From: Spirochaetia bacterium
Lineage (GTDB): Bacteria; Spirochaetota; Leptospiria; Leptospirales; Leptonemataceae
DNA: 62,824 nt
Reading direction: 5' to 3'
Assembly (NCBI GenBank): GCA_009885105.1
Contig: VFLI01000032.1
Location: 1-62,824, forward strand
In this document: positions 9,717 through 17,020 of the stretch, in pieces
Layout of the letters: the number at the start of each line of letters is the position of its first letter
How positions within the stretch are numbered: position 1 is the stretch's first letter
The notes under the pieces: model-generated
Told to the model about the DNA's origin: nothing
The model's input: only the letters and a program-made list of their open reading frames with translations
Databases searched by the model: none
Translations under genes and position numbers: made by a program

Positions 9717-10151
9717 TCAATCCTCTATCTGAGCTGCCAGCTCCGAAAGCTTCAAATAAAACTCATCCCTGGAAATCCCCAGGGATTCGGCTCCAAAAGT
9801 CTCTGCATCCTCAGCCGAAGCAAAATCACCATAGTTTACGGCCACCAGCTGGTACAGAACCAGAAGCGGCACCATTTCCAGTTTATCTTTGAAATACGGG
9901 TGCACATACATAAAAAATCCATCTTCCGGCCGTTCACCCCTGGGAGCCGGAAAAGCGAATTCTCCCGGTTCCAGTTCCTCACTGCTGAACACGATCTCAC
10001 ACGGATAACGGCACTCAGCACGGTCTTCCAGAATGCGCAGAAGTTCGATCCAGCCGATCCTGCCGTATTTCTCCCGGAGCTCCCAGCCTTTCCAGGCTAT
10101 ATGAGAACTCAACGACTCTCTGGCATCCTGCACGGTAAGTTTTTTTTCCAT
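9717..10151 (-). CDS. Small unknown protein, first gene of the nuo operon
   Basis: The 144-residue soluble protein was not recognised. It is acidic, has no signal peptide or membrane helix, and contains only two Cys (AECRYPC). It therefore cannot be a NuoE-type 2Fe-2S subunit, which needs four. It is rich in aromatic residues around HIAWKGWELREKYG and GFFMYVHPYF. It ends about 42 bases before the GltD-fusion gene on the same strand, which makes it the probable leader gene of the complex I operon. A role in assembly or as an accessory subunit is possible but only suggested by position. Confidence 0.75.
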   Translation of the reverse strand: MEKKLTVQDARESLSSHIAWKGWELREKYGRIGWIELLRILEDRAECRYPCEIVFSSEELEPGEFAFPAPRGERPEDGFFMYVHPYFKDKLEMVPLLVLYQLVAVNYGDFASAEDAETFGAESLGISRDEFYLKLSELAAQIED

Positions 10152-10354
10152 ATTTACTGCAAATCGCTTGTAATGAACGAAAGAGAAATCCCAGAAAATA
10201 AATTTGGATAGAAAATTTTTCTGTATCGTCTCATCTGTACATAGCGGTGATTTGAAATATTAAAGGCACAGGGGTGCTTTTCTTATTATGATTTGTATCT
10301 TGAGGTAAATATGATTATTATCACAATAAAAAGACTGGATCCAGGAGACTTTGA

Positions 10355-10798
10355 ATGATCTATTTTGAAGATTTGAAAGAGAATATGGAAATGCCATTGG
10401 GGAAATACAGTGTTACAAAAGAAGAAATTCTGGAATTCGCGACTAAGTATGACCCGCAGCCTTTTCATCTGAGCGAAGAATCCGCTAAAAAATCTATGTT
10501 CGGCGGATTGATCGCAAGCGGCTGGCACACAGCCAGTATTGCCATGCGGCTGTACGTGGATGCTGTTCTGAATAAATCCGCCAGTCTGGGATCTCCCGGA
10601 GTGGATGAACTGCGCTGGAAACGACCCGTGCGTCCGGGTGATGTGCTCACAGGGAAATTTACTATTATAGAAACGAAACCGTTTCGTAAAGGGATCGGAA
10701 TGGTGAAAGGCCGCGCAGAACTTCGGAATCAGGATGATAAAATTGTGATGACCTTTATCGGAAACGGAATGTTCGGTACGCGGCCGGCAAAGGAATAA
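10355..10798 (+). CDS. MaoC-like (R)-specific enoyl-CoA hydratase
   Basis: The 147-residue protein has a single hot-dog fold of the MaoC hydratase family, which hydrates 2-enoyl-CoA or acts in reverse as a dehydratase. The catalytic Asp and His are in YDPQPFHL near residue 30, followed by the family motif FGGLIASGWHTAS. RWKRPVRPGDVLTG is the usual second conserved block. The ATG at 10355 has AGGAG about 8 bases upstream. It is divergent from the nuo operon and convergent with the CheA-like gene, whose stop lies 7 bases beyond. The exact substrate cannot be told. Confidence 0.9.
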   Translation: MIYFEDLKENMEMPLGKYSVTKEEILEFATKYDPQPFHLSEESAKKSMFGGLIASGWHTASIAMRLYVDAVLNKSASLGSPGVDELRWKRPVRPGDVLTGKFTIIETKPFRKGIGMVKGRAELRNQDDKIVMTFIGNGMFGTRPAKE

Positions 10799-10805
10799 AA
10801 TATTT

Positions 10806-13505
10806 TTACGTTTTCAGAAGAATCCGGAATTCTGTGCCTTCGTTCGGAGTTGTCCGGATGCTGATCTGTCCGTCCATTTCCTTCACTTTTTGCGCGACGA
10901 TGTTCATTCCCATCCCGCGCCCTGATACCATGGTCAGCTCTCCCCGAGTGGAAAATTTAGGATGAAAGATGAGCTTGATGATTTCTGCGCGGCTCATGTG
11001 TTCCAGAGCATCCAGATCCGCGAGTCCGGCAGCGAAGGCGGCCATTTTGTTTTTTTCCAGATCGATTCCCCTGCCGTCATCAACCACATTAATGAATACC
11101 TCGCCCTTTTTCAGAACGCCGGCTTCGATGCGGATGGTTCCCTCCGGAGGTTTTGACGCCGCGATCCGCTCTTCCAGGGTCTCAATTCCATGATCCAGCG
11201 CATTTCGCACCATATGAACCAGAACCTCTTTCAGACGGCTCTGGTAACGACCGGGCAGCACGTTGAAATTTCCGGACAGCACAAGCGGCTGTATTTTTCT
11301 TCCCGTTTTCTCCGCAAGACTGATCAATGAAACATTCAAATTTTTCAGATACATTTTCAGGGATCCGATTTCATTTTCATGCAGGTCAGTGAGAAGGTCG
11401 TCGAGAAACGGGAAACGACCCGGCGTCGTCCCCGATTTTATTTCTTCCAGCCTCTTTATCAGAACATTGATATCCAGACGCGAATGCAGTCCGGAGGACA
11501 TTTCCGCAGATTTCGCGTCGCCCACCATGGATTCGCACGATGAAAGAGTTTTCATAATTTTTTCAATCTCTTCCGAGAGTTCGCCTGCCTGAATTTCTCC
11601 GTTGTCAACACGGCCCTCAAGAATATGCATTCTGCCGGAAATCAGGTTCAGATTGAATGACGCTGAATCCGCCTTCAGTGTGTGCAGAACCCGCATGATT
11701 TTTATTTTTTCGTTGAATCCGCTCTTCAGAATCAAATTCTGAATTTCCCCGAGATGGATGTTCGCATCCTGTATGAAGCTCAGAAAAGGAATCGGGTCGA
11801 GCCGGCAGATTTCCACAATCGACTCAAGGGTATCGTCCAGGCGCCGCTGCTCCGATAGAATTCGAGATTCGAGTTTCTTCTTTTCCGTGAGATCTTTGAT
11901 TGTGAACAGCAGACTCCAAATCCGGTTGAAACGGTAAATCGGGTAAACTTCAACACTGACGACAGTTTTCCCGGCCGCCGGTATCTCGCGGCCCCGCGTA
12001 GGATTGAGTTCATTGAGCAGCGTCCAGTCCGTGTTCGAATGCCCGAAGGCAGTGTTTATGAATGAGCTCATTTCCTGCAGGAACTGTTCGTCTCCCTGAA
12101 TCAACTCGGTGATCGGCAGGCCCTCCAGTTCTCGATCGCCCATTAGACGCCGTACTGCCCGGCTGTAACCCGCGTTGATTTTTCCCTGTGAATTGACTGT
12201 TAATAGACCGTCCGGAATGTGTTCCAGTATTTCATTTACCTGGATAAATTTTTCGCGAGAGGCCAGGAGCTCCGCCACGCGATAGGTCAGGATGAAGAGA
12301 AACGGCCGGAACTGAGCGTATTCTTCCGGTGACAGATTGATAAATTCCAGACAGCCGACAAGCCGGCCTGCCTGCAGAACGGGAGCCAGAATCAGGGAAC
12401 TGATTTCGCGTCGGTAAATACCTTCGCCGAAACATTGCAGTACATCTTCATCCTGGAAAAACGAAGCCGATTCCCTGGATCTGTCAAAAGCGGACCGTCC
12501 GGAACGGGATTCGAGAACTCTGTTGGCATCCGCAGCCAGAGTAAGACTTGCGGCGGTGGAAGCCGTAAAGGCCAGTTTTTCCTGGCTCGTGTCGAACAGG
12601 TATGTAGACCCGCCGTCAAAAGCCATTTTTTCAACGATGATGGATATCAGAGATTCCAGAATACGGGACAGGTTCTGTTCGGCGACATTGATCGCTCCGA
12701 TTTTTTCGATGACGGATATTTCTTTAAAAGACCTGTCCAGGCCTTTCGACATGAATGTCATCACCCGGCCCAGAGTGGAGATCTCATCCGTTGTCGGAAT
12801 ATTGATCTCTCCGCCGAATTTTCCGGTTGAGATTTCCTCGGCAAAATCCGTGAGCCGAATCACGGGTCCCGTAATGATCACCCTCTCCACAAAAAGCGCA
12901 ATCGCAAGCGTGATGAGACTTCCCGCCCCAACAAGGAACTGAATGATTTTCAGAATATTAATTTTTCGTTCTGCATTCTGCTGAAACAGATCCACAACTT
13001 TTTCCAGGCGTTCCAGCAGTTCCTGGTTCTTTTTCTCCAGACCTTCCCTGTATACACGGACTTCAGCCGGCGACCTGTCCGTATCCAGAACAATGCTCTC
13101 GCCCTGCACCATATCATTCCATAATTGTTTGGCCCCCTGCAGTTCTCTGTACACGAGGTCGGATTTATTTTTAAAAAGAATCTGCCGAACCCCGATCAAG
13201 TCGAGGCCGACATTCTCTTCAATTCGAATTTCATCGTACGTATACTCAAAATCCTCCCTGACTACGGGCAGCTGCGCAGCATATTCGGCTGTGCGGTAGA
13301 TGGATACTTTGAGGAATTCAGATGTGTATTGCTGTGATATGTTCCGCAAGCGGCCGGCGTTGTTGATGTTCGCCGCGTCAAATTCCTGGAGATACAGAAT
13401 GAACAGCACATTCCAGATACTGACAATTGTCAGTGATACAAAAAAGAAAAAGATGGTCCAGAGTTTTCTGCGAAGGGTCCAGCGAAATTTGAGAAAATGG
13501 ATCAT
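10806..13505 (-). CDS. CheA-like membrane sensor kinase with HAMP, GAF, PAS, Hpt-like and ATPase domains
   Basis: This 899-residue membrane protein has a helix near residues 14-42, a periplasmic part to about 180, and a second helix near 185-205. These are followed by a HAMP segment, a GAF-like region (about 285-415), a PAS-like region (about 425-545) and an Hpt-like helix bundle with HTLKADSAS near residue 607. A CheA-type ATPase domain ends the protein, with LVHMVRNALDHGIETLEERI near 765, DDGRGID near 811 and GRGMGMNIV. There is no CheW/P5 domain after the ATPase, so it probably works outside chemoreceptor arrays. Its start overlaps the cheX stop by 4 bases (ATGA). A receiver and a CheX phosphatase come from the same transcript. 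Confidence 0.85.
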   Translation of the reverse strand: MIHFLKFRWTLRRKLWTIFFFFVSLTIVSIWNVLFILYLQEFDAANINNAGRLRNISQQYTSEFLKVSIYRTAEYAAQLPVVREDFEYTYDEIRIEENVGLDLIGVRQILFKNKSDLVYRELQGAKQLWNDMVQGESIVLDTDRSPAEVRVYREGLEKKNQELLERLEKVVDLFQQNAERKINILKIIQFLVGAGSLITLAIALFVERVIITGPVIRLTDFAEEISTGKFGGEINIPTTDEISTLGRVMTFMSKGLDRSFKEISVIEKIGAINVAEQNLSRILESLISIIVEKMAFDGGSTYLFDTSQEKLAFTASTAASLTLAADANRVLESRSGRSAFDRSRESASFFQDEDVLQCFGEGIYRREISSLILAPVLQAGRLVGCLEFINLSPEEYAQFRPFLFILTYRVAELLASREKFIQVNEILEHIPDGLLTVNSQGKINAGYSRAVRRLMGDRELEGLPITELIQGDEQFLQEMSSFINTAFGHSNTDWTLLNELNPTRGREIPAAGKTVVSVEVYPIYRFNRIWSLLFTIKDLTEKKKLESRILSEQRRLDDTLESIVEICRLDPIPFLSFIQDANIHLGEIQNLILKSGFNEKIKIMRVLHTLKADSASFNLNLISGRMHILEGRVDNGEIQAGELSEEIEKIMKTLSSCESMVGDAKSAEMSSGLHSRLDINVLIKRLEEIKSGTTPGRFPFLDDLLTDLHENEIGSLKMYLKNLNVSLISLAEKTGRKIQPLVLSGNFNVLPGRYQSRLKEVLVHMVRNALDHGIETLEERIAASKPPEGTIRIEAGVLKKGEVFINVVDDGRGIDLEKNKMAAFAAGLADLDALEHMSRAEIIKLIFHPKFSTRGELTMVSGRGMGMNIVAQKVKEMDGQISIRTTPNEGTEFRILLKT

Positions 13506-13969
13506 TCTGTTTTCAGGCAGACTTTCAGAGTCAGATCGCCGAATTTTGTTTTAAAAGGCAGCTTAACAAAAGGAAGATTTCTGGGCAGTTTGATAGAATG
13601 CCCGAGCCCCTCCACGACCGTGGGAATTGTGATCGCCAGTTCATACTGTGGCAGTTCATTCTTGGCATTTCCCGATATAATGTTGGTGAGTTCTCCCACG
13701 GCATCGATAACATCCTCGTTGATTACTTTGTATTCTTCTCCCACGAAAGCGCTGGCGGTTTTCAGGGCCAGCATTCTGGAAAAACTGAGTATCACAAGTC
13801 CCGTTGCTTTTCCGGAAAGGCTCATGATTCCGGAAATATCAGAATGATCCGCCTGGAGAGCATCCGATGTAATCAACTCCGGTCTGCCTTTCTCCAGATC
13901 GATATGGATGAGCGTATCAAATGTTTTGACCAATGAATTGATAAATGGATTTATGTATTCAACTTTCAT
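13502..13969 (-). CDS. cheX: CheX-family CheY-P phosphatase
   Basis: The 155-residue protein belongs to the CheX/CheC/FliY phosphatase group. The catalytic Glu and Asn are in the helix GELTNIISGNAKNEL near residue 75, matching the ExxN pattern. CheX proteins remove phosphate from CheY, typically in spirochetes. The ATG at 13969 overlaps the receiver-gene stop by one base (TAATG), which selects it over an earlier in-frame start inside that gene. It is sandwiched between a single-domain receiver and a CheA-like kinase, so it probably resets that private pathway. Confidence 0.87.
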   Translation of the reverse strand: MKVEYINPFINSLVKTFDTLIHIDLEKGRPELITSDALQADHSDISGIMSLSGKATGLVILSFSRMLALKTASAFVGEEYKVINEDVIDAVGELTNIISGNAKNELPQYELAITIPTVVEGLGHSIKLPRNLPFVKLPFKTKFGDLTLKVCLKTE

Positions 13970-14346
13970 TATGTCTTCCCGTTCAGGTACGGTTTTACCC
14001 GGTCCCAAAAAACATCGCCGGTAATCGGCTTGGCCACATAGCTCGTAACGCCGGCTTCAATGGCGGCAAGAAGATAGCGTTTCTCTGCCTCGCTGGTTAC
14101 CATCACCACAGGAATTGTTGTGTATTTTGGCATGCTGCGGATCTTTTTCACAAAATCCAGCCCGTTGAGCTCCGGCATATTCCAGTCCAGCACCAGAAGG
14201 CCATAATTGCGCAGTTCCAGCATCTGCAGAGCTTCAATTCCATTAGAAGCTTCAAAGATCGTCCCCTCTGCAATACCCTGCGCCACCAGAATATTTTTCT
14301 GTATGCGCCGTTGTGTTTTAGAATCGTCTATCAATAGTATATTCAT
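13969..14346 (-). CDS. Single-domain CheY-like response regulator
   Basis: The 125-residue protein is a stand-alone receiver domain. The acidic pocket is formed by IDDSK near residue 10 and the phospho-acceptor Asp in LVLDWNMPE near residue 57. The Thr and Lys switch residues are in VVMVTSEAE and VAKPITG. The ATG at 14346 is preceded by AGGTG about 10 bases upstream and is preferred to a GTG at 14355. It has no output domain. It is the first gene of the CheY-CheX-kinase operon. Confidence 0.9.
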   Translation of the reverse strand: MNILLIDDSKTQRRIQKNILVAQGIAEGTIFEASNGIEALQMLELRNYGLLVLDWNMPELNGLDFVKKIRSMPKYTTIPVVMVTSEAEKRYLLAAIEAGVTSYVAKPITGDVFWDRVKPYLNGKT

Positions 14347-14583
14347 ACTGTTCACCTGTTTCCGGCCGCCCGGCCGAGAAACTGTAACGGTTATCTGCCA
14401 CTAATACCCTGTATCCGTATTTTTTTCAGACGGTTCCACCTGCGACAGTTTTTTTACCCATTCCTTCTGTTAATTCTCATATTCAGTCTATGACAGGACC
14501 TTTGTGCCGGACAGAATCCCCGAAAAACGATAAAAAAAATCTCATTGCGAATAAAATGCCTTGCAATATTTCCCGCCGTAATT

Positions 14584-14603
14584 ATATCGTCATTTTACGA
14601 TAT
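14584..14603. promoter_or_regulatory. Palindromic operator overlapping the arsR-type start codon
   Basis: ATATCGT and ACGATAT form a perfect 7-bp inverted repeat around the 6-base spacer CATTTT. The right arm overlaps the ATG at 14602. The same palindrome (TATCGT-N6-ACGATA) recurs in front of the methyltransferase gene. This strongly suggests a dimeric repressor, most simply the ArsR protein encoded here, acting on its own gene and on the methyltransferase. Confidence 0.75.
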
Positions 14604-14904
14604 GACGAAACATATACCGGTCAAATTTGATGCCGAACTGGAGGAGTTTTTAAAGGCTCTGTCCAACCTCAACAGGAGGAAGATCCTGTTCCTTTTTATG
14701 GATGGAAGGGAAAGAACCGTCAACGAAATTGCTCAGGTCCTTCGGCTGGGACAGTCGACCGCATCCGAACATCTTAAGATGCTGAAACGGGCATCCCTGA
14801 TGGTCTCGCGGAAAGAAGGAAAGGAAGTTTTCTACAAACCGGACCGGGGCTCGATCGTGACGACTCTGAGAAGGCTGTCGGATCTTTTGATGAATTGCTG
14901 CTGA
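14602..14904 (+). CDS. ArsR-family winged-helix transcriptional regulator
   Basis: The 100-residue protein is a small ArsR-type dimeric repressor. It has RRKILFLFMDGRERTVNEIA followed by the recognition helix GQSTASEHLKMLKRA and a wing around SRKEGKEVFYK. No metal-binding CxC lies in the recognition region. The only Cys are the last two residues, so the inducer may not be a metal. The ATG at 14602 lies inside the operator and has no ribosome site upstream. Translation may be leaderless, or may start at a TTG at 14545. It probably controls the methyltransferase gene downstream through the shared operator. Confidence 0.87.
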   Translation: MTKHIPVKFDAELEEFLKALSNLNRRKILFLFMDGRERTVNEIAQVLRLGQSTASEHLKMLKRASLMVSRKEGKEVFYKPDRGSIVTTLRRLSDLLMNCC

Positions 14905-15039
14905 GGGGATATGGGGGATTGAAAAGAGATGGGGAGATGTAAGAGATACAGCGATCAGAATTTTTCGGGGATAATTACCCTTACCGAACGATTGATAGAT
15001 ATTAATATCCCCTCATCTCCTCTATCCCCATATCCCCTG
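14903..15039. repeat. Long imperfect inverted repeat between the regulator and the methyltransferase
   Basis: The left arm (about 14903-14940, beginning at the arsR-type stop) contains GAGGGGATATGGGGGATT. The right arm (about 15006-15039) contains its complement ATCCCCATATCCCCT, and both arms continue with imperfectly matched purine-rich DNA. The spacer is about 65 bases. It may fold as a long hairpin that ends or attenuates the regulator transcript. It could also be a dispersed repeat. Confidence 0.6.
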
Positions 15040-15056
15040 TTCACTCCTGGGTATTG

Positions 15057-15074
15057 TATCGTTATTTCACGATA
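15057..15074. promoter_or_regulatory. Second copy of the palindromic operator, upstream of the methyltransferase
   Basis: TATCGT and ACGATA flank the 6-base spacer TATTTC. This has the same half-sites and spacing as the element at 14584-14603. A further half-site ACGAT follows at 15077. A TTGTAT/TACGAT pair at 15055-15081 could be the promoter, which the bound repressor would cover. The methyltransferase ATG is 39 bases downstream. Confidence 0.72.
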
Positions 15075-15112
15075 TTACGATTTTTAAGTTTAAATGAAAA
15101 AGGAGAAAGATT

Positions 15113-15772
15113 ATGACGACACAGGTAATGGAAGTAAAATTCACAAAAGAAGAAGTGCGCGATGTTTACCGAAAAAAGGCGGGCATCTACGACACATGGG
15201 GGCGACTTACAGAATCCAGGGCCCGGGAAATCGGCCTATCGCGGATAAAAATACAGAACGGCGAAAAAATACTCGAAGTCGCAGTCGGGACGGGTCTGAT
15301 GTTTCAAGAAATACTGATTCGCAATCCTGACGGAATCAACGAGGGAATAGACCTGACCGATGCCATGCTCGAGAAAGCAAAGGAGAAGGCCGCCGCAACA
15401 GGCGTGCGAAATTACAACCTGCGGACAGGAGACGCTTACAGGCTTCCATTCGCCGATGAATCTTTTGATGTTCTGGTGAACAACTATATGTTTGATCTTC
15501 TGCCGGAAAAGGATTTCGATTCTGTCCTCAAAGAATTCCGCCGGGTTCTAAAAAAAGACGGCAGGATGCTGCTGATCAATATGACCTTCGGCGAAAAAAT
15601 CTATCAACGCTTTTTTGAGTTTCTGGCCCGCACGGGTCCCAGGCTGATGGGAATCTGCCGGGGCGTGGCCCTTGAGGGGCGGCTGAAGGAGAACGGTTTC
15701 TCTCAAGTCGAACGAAGCTTCGTGAGTCAGATGGGATTTCCGTCTGAGATACTAACGGCGAACAAAAATTAA
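15113..15772 (+). CDS. SAM-dependent class I methyltransferase
   Basis: The 219-residue protein has a class I Rossmann methyltransferase fold of the UbiE/Methyltransf_11 type. Motif I is LEVAVGTGLMFQE near residue 53. The acidic residue that binds ribose is in EGIDLTDAML. TGDAYRLPFADESFDVLVNN supplies motifs II and III, followed by RVLKKDGRMLLIN. AGGAG lies 7 bases before the ATG at 15113. It lacks the Cys pattern of arsenite methyltransferases, so the acceptor is unknown. The operator upstream places it under the neighbouring ArsR-type regulator. Confidence 0.88.
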   Translation: MTTQVMEVKFTKEEVRDVYRKKAGIYDTWGRLTESRAREIGLSRIKIQNGEKILEVAVGTGLMFQEILIRNPDGINEGIDLTDAMLEKAKEKAAATGVRNYNLRTGDAYRLPFADESFDVLVNNYMFDLLPEKDFDSVLKEFRRVLKKDGRMLLINMTFGEKIYQRFFEFLARTGPRLMGICRGVALEGRLKENGFSQVERSFVSQMGFPSEILTANKN

Positions 15773-15793
15773 TACTTAGAAAAAAACAATAAG

Positions 15794-15948
15794 AATTTTC
15801 ACGCGGAGAACGCAGGGGTCGCGGAGCAAGGCGAGGAAGGAAGGTAGAAAGAAAGAAGAGGACTGGTTGACAGGCGTCCTGGCACGCCATTTCACCACTT
15901 TACGCTCCCTTTCTTCCCTGCGTTCTTTGCGAACTCTGCGTGAAATTT
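15794..15948. repeat. Intergenic inverted repeat of the TTTCACGCnGAG type
   Basis: The left arm reads TTTTCACGCGGAGAACGCAG. The right arm, read on the other strand, gives TTTCACGCAGAGTTCGCAAA and then AGAACGCAGGG. The arms therefore share TTTCACGCnGAG and AACGCAGGG with a 7-base gap. The element fills the gap between two convergent genes. Similar CGCAGAG-type repeats are widespread between genes in many bacteria. It may fold and act as a two-way terminator. Confidence 0.55.
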
Positions 15949-15962
15949 TTTTCTTCGCCTGG

Positions 15963-16949
15963 CTATTTTATTGATGAAAAGAAATTCCAGATTTCTTCCG
16001 GCGCGTTGAGATCCTGGGATGTTCTGCCCATAATTCGCGGAGCCCGGAAGAGCGGCTGCGGAATAACATGCCCGCCGCCGTAAATGGAAAAGAGAACCAC
16101 AGACGGTCTGCCCGGCGAATTCCATATTGTTTTTTTCACATGCGTATCATCATCGCCGCGGTGCGGCAGAGCAATGATCTCAGGAGACGAATGAAAACCG
16201 AACCGCGCGGCGAAGAGGCTGGCCGTGGCCTGCGCTGAGACAACCGGACCGCGTTTCATAAATCCGAAAAACTGCACTTCACCGCCTGCGTAGGGATTTA
16301 AAGGATCTTCTGTGCCTTCGACAAGGACAGCCGGGACGGCCCGGGAAAGCGCGGGACAGACTGTATTGTTCGAAGCGGGCATGCTTGCAGCGATGGCCGC
16401 GACTCCTGCCAGAAGTCCCGGAGCCTCGAGCGCAAGGCGAAATACCATCTGGCCTCCGTTGGAATAACCGGCTGCGAAAACGCGGCTCTTATCGACTCGT
16501 TTTTCCCGGATCAATTTTTCAATAAGAAGTTTAATAAAACTAACATCATCGATATTGAGTTTTTTTGCGGAGGAAAATTTCACACTTCGGCAGTCGTTCC
16601 AGTAGTTCTCATATCCTTCCGGGTATGCCGTGATAAAACCATGCTCCCAGGCCAATCGGTCAAATTCATAGCCTGAAAATACCCGGATCTTTCCGGCATC
16701 CTGTGTGGACCCATGAAATACGAGAAGAAGCGGCGGGTGCGCGGCGAGGCGGGACGGAGTAAAAGTGTACGCCGAGCGGTCAAAGTTACCTGCATGAATC
16801 ATTACTTTTTCATACAGTGCCTCGAATTCTGGAACCGGAGGCGCGGGTGCATGAATGAAATACAGATATGAAATTCCAGACGAGGCAAGGAGGAAGACAA
16901 AAATCCATGTAAGATATTTGGCCGATTTTCCCACAAATTGTGAAATCAT
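15963..16949 (-). CDS. Membrane-anchored alpha/beta hydrolase, PHB depolymerase/feruloyl esterase type
   Basis: The 328-residue protein has an N-terminal membrane anchor or signal segment (about residues 8-27) and an esterase domain like the LpqC/PHB-depolymerase group. The oxyanion region is LLLVFHGSTQDAG. The nucleophile Ser is in AAGYSNGGQMVFRLA near residue 165. A catalytic Asp is likely in VEGTEDPLNPYAGG and the His in YGGGHVIPQ. The ATG at 16949 gives the best signal segment. An earlier in-frame start would run into the divergent phosphatase gene. It probably acts outside the cytoplasm on an ester, with substrate unknown. Confidence 0.82.
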   Translation of the reverse strand: MISQFVGKSAKYLTWIFVFLLASSGISYLYFIHAPAPPVPEFEALYEKVMIHAGNFDRSAYTFTPSRLAAHPPLLLVFHGSTQDAGKIRVFSGYEFDRLAWEHGFITAYPEGYENYWNDCRSVKFSSAKKLNIDDVSFIKLLIEKLIREKRVDKSRVFAAGYSNGGQMVFRLALEAPGLLAGVAAIAASMPASNNTVCPALSRAVPAVLVEGTEDPLNPYAGGEVQFFGFMKRGPVVSAQATASLFAARFGFHSSPEIIALPHRGDDDTHVKKTIWNSPGRPSVVLFSIYGGGHVIPQPLFRAPRIMGRTSQDLNAPEEIWNFFSSIK

Positions 16950-17020
16950 ACTTGTAGGCAGAATTCCTGCTTGCCATTTCCACTTCAAGCAATGTACTGC
17001 TCCCGTCAGCGTTATTGTCC

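Noticed and set aside
9717..10151. The leader gene as a divergent NuoE
   Set aside because: NuoE needs four Cys for its 2Fe-2S cluster. This protein has two, close together, and no thioredoxin-like pattern.
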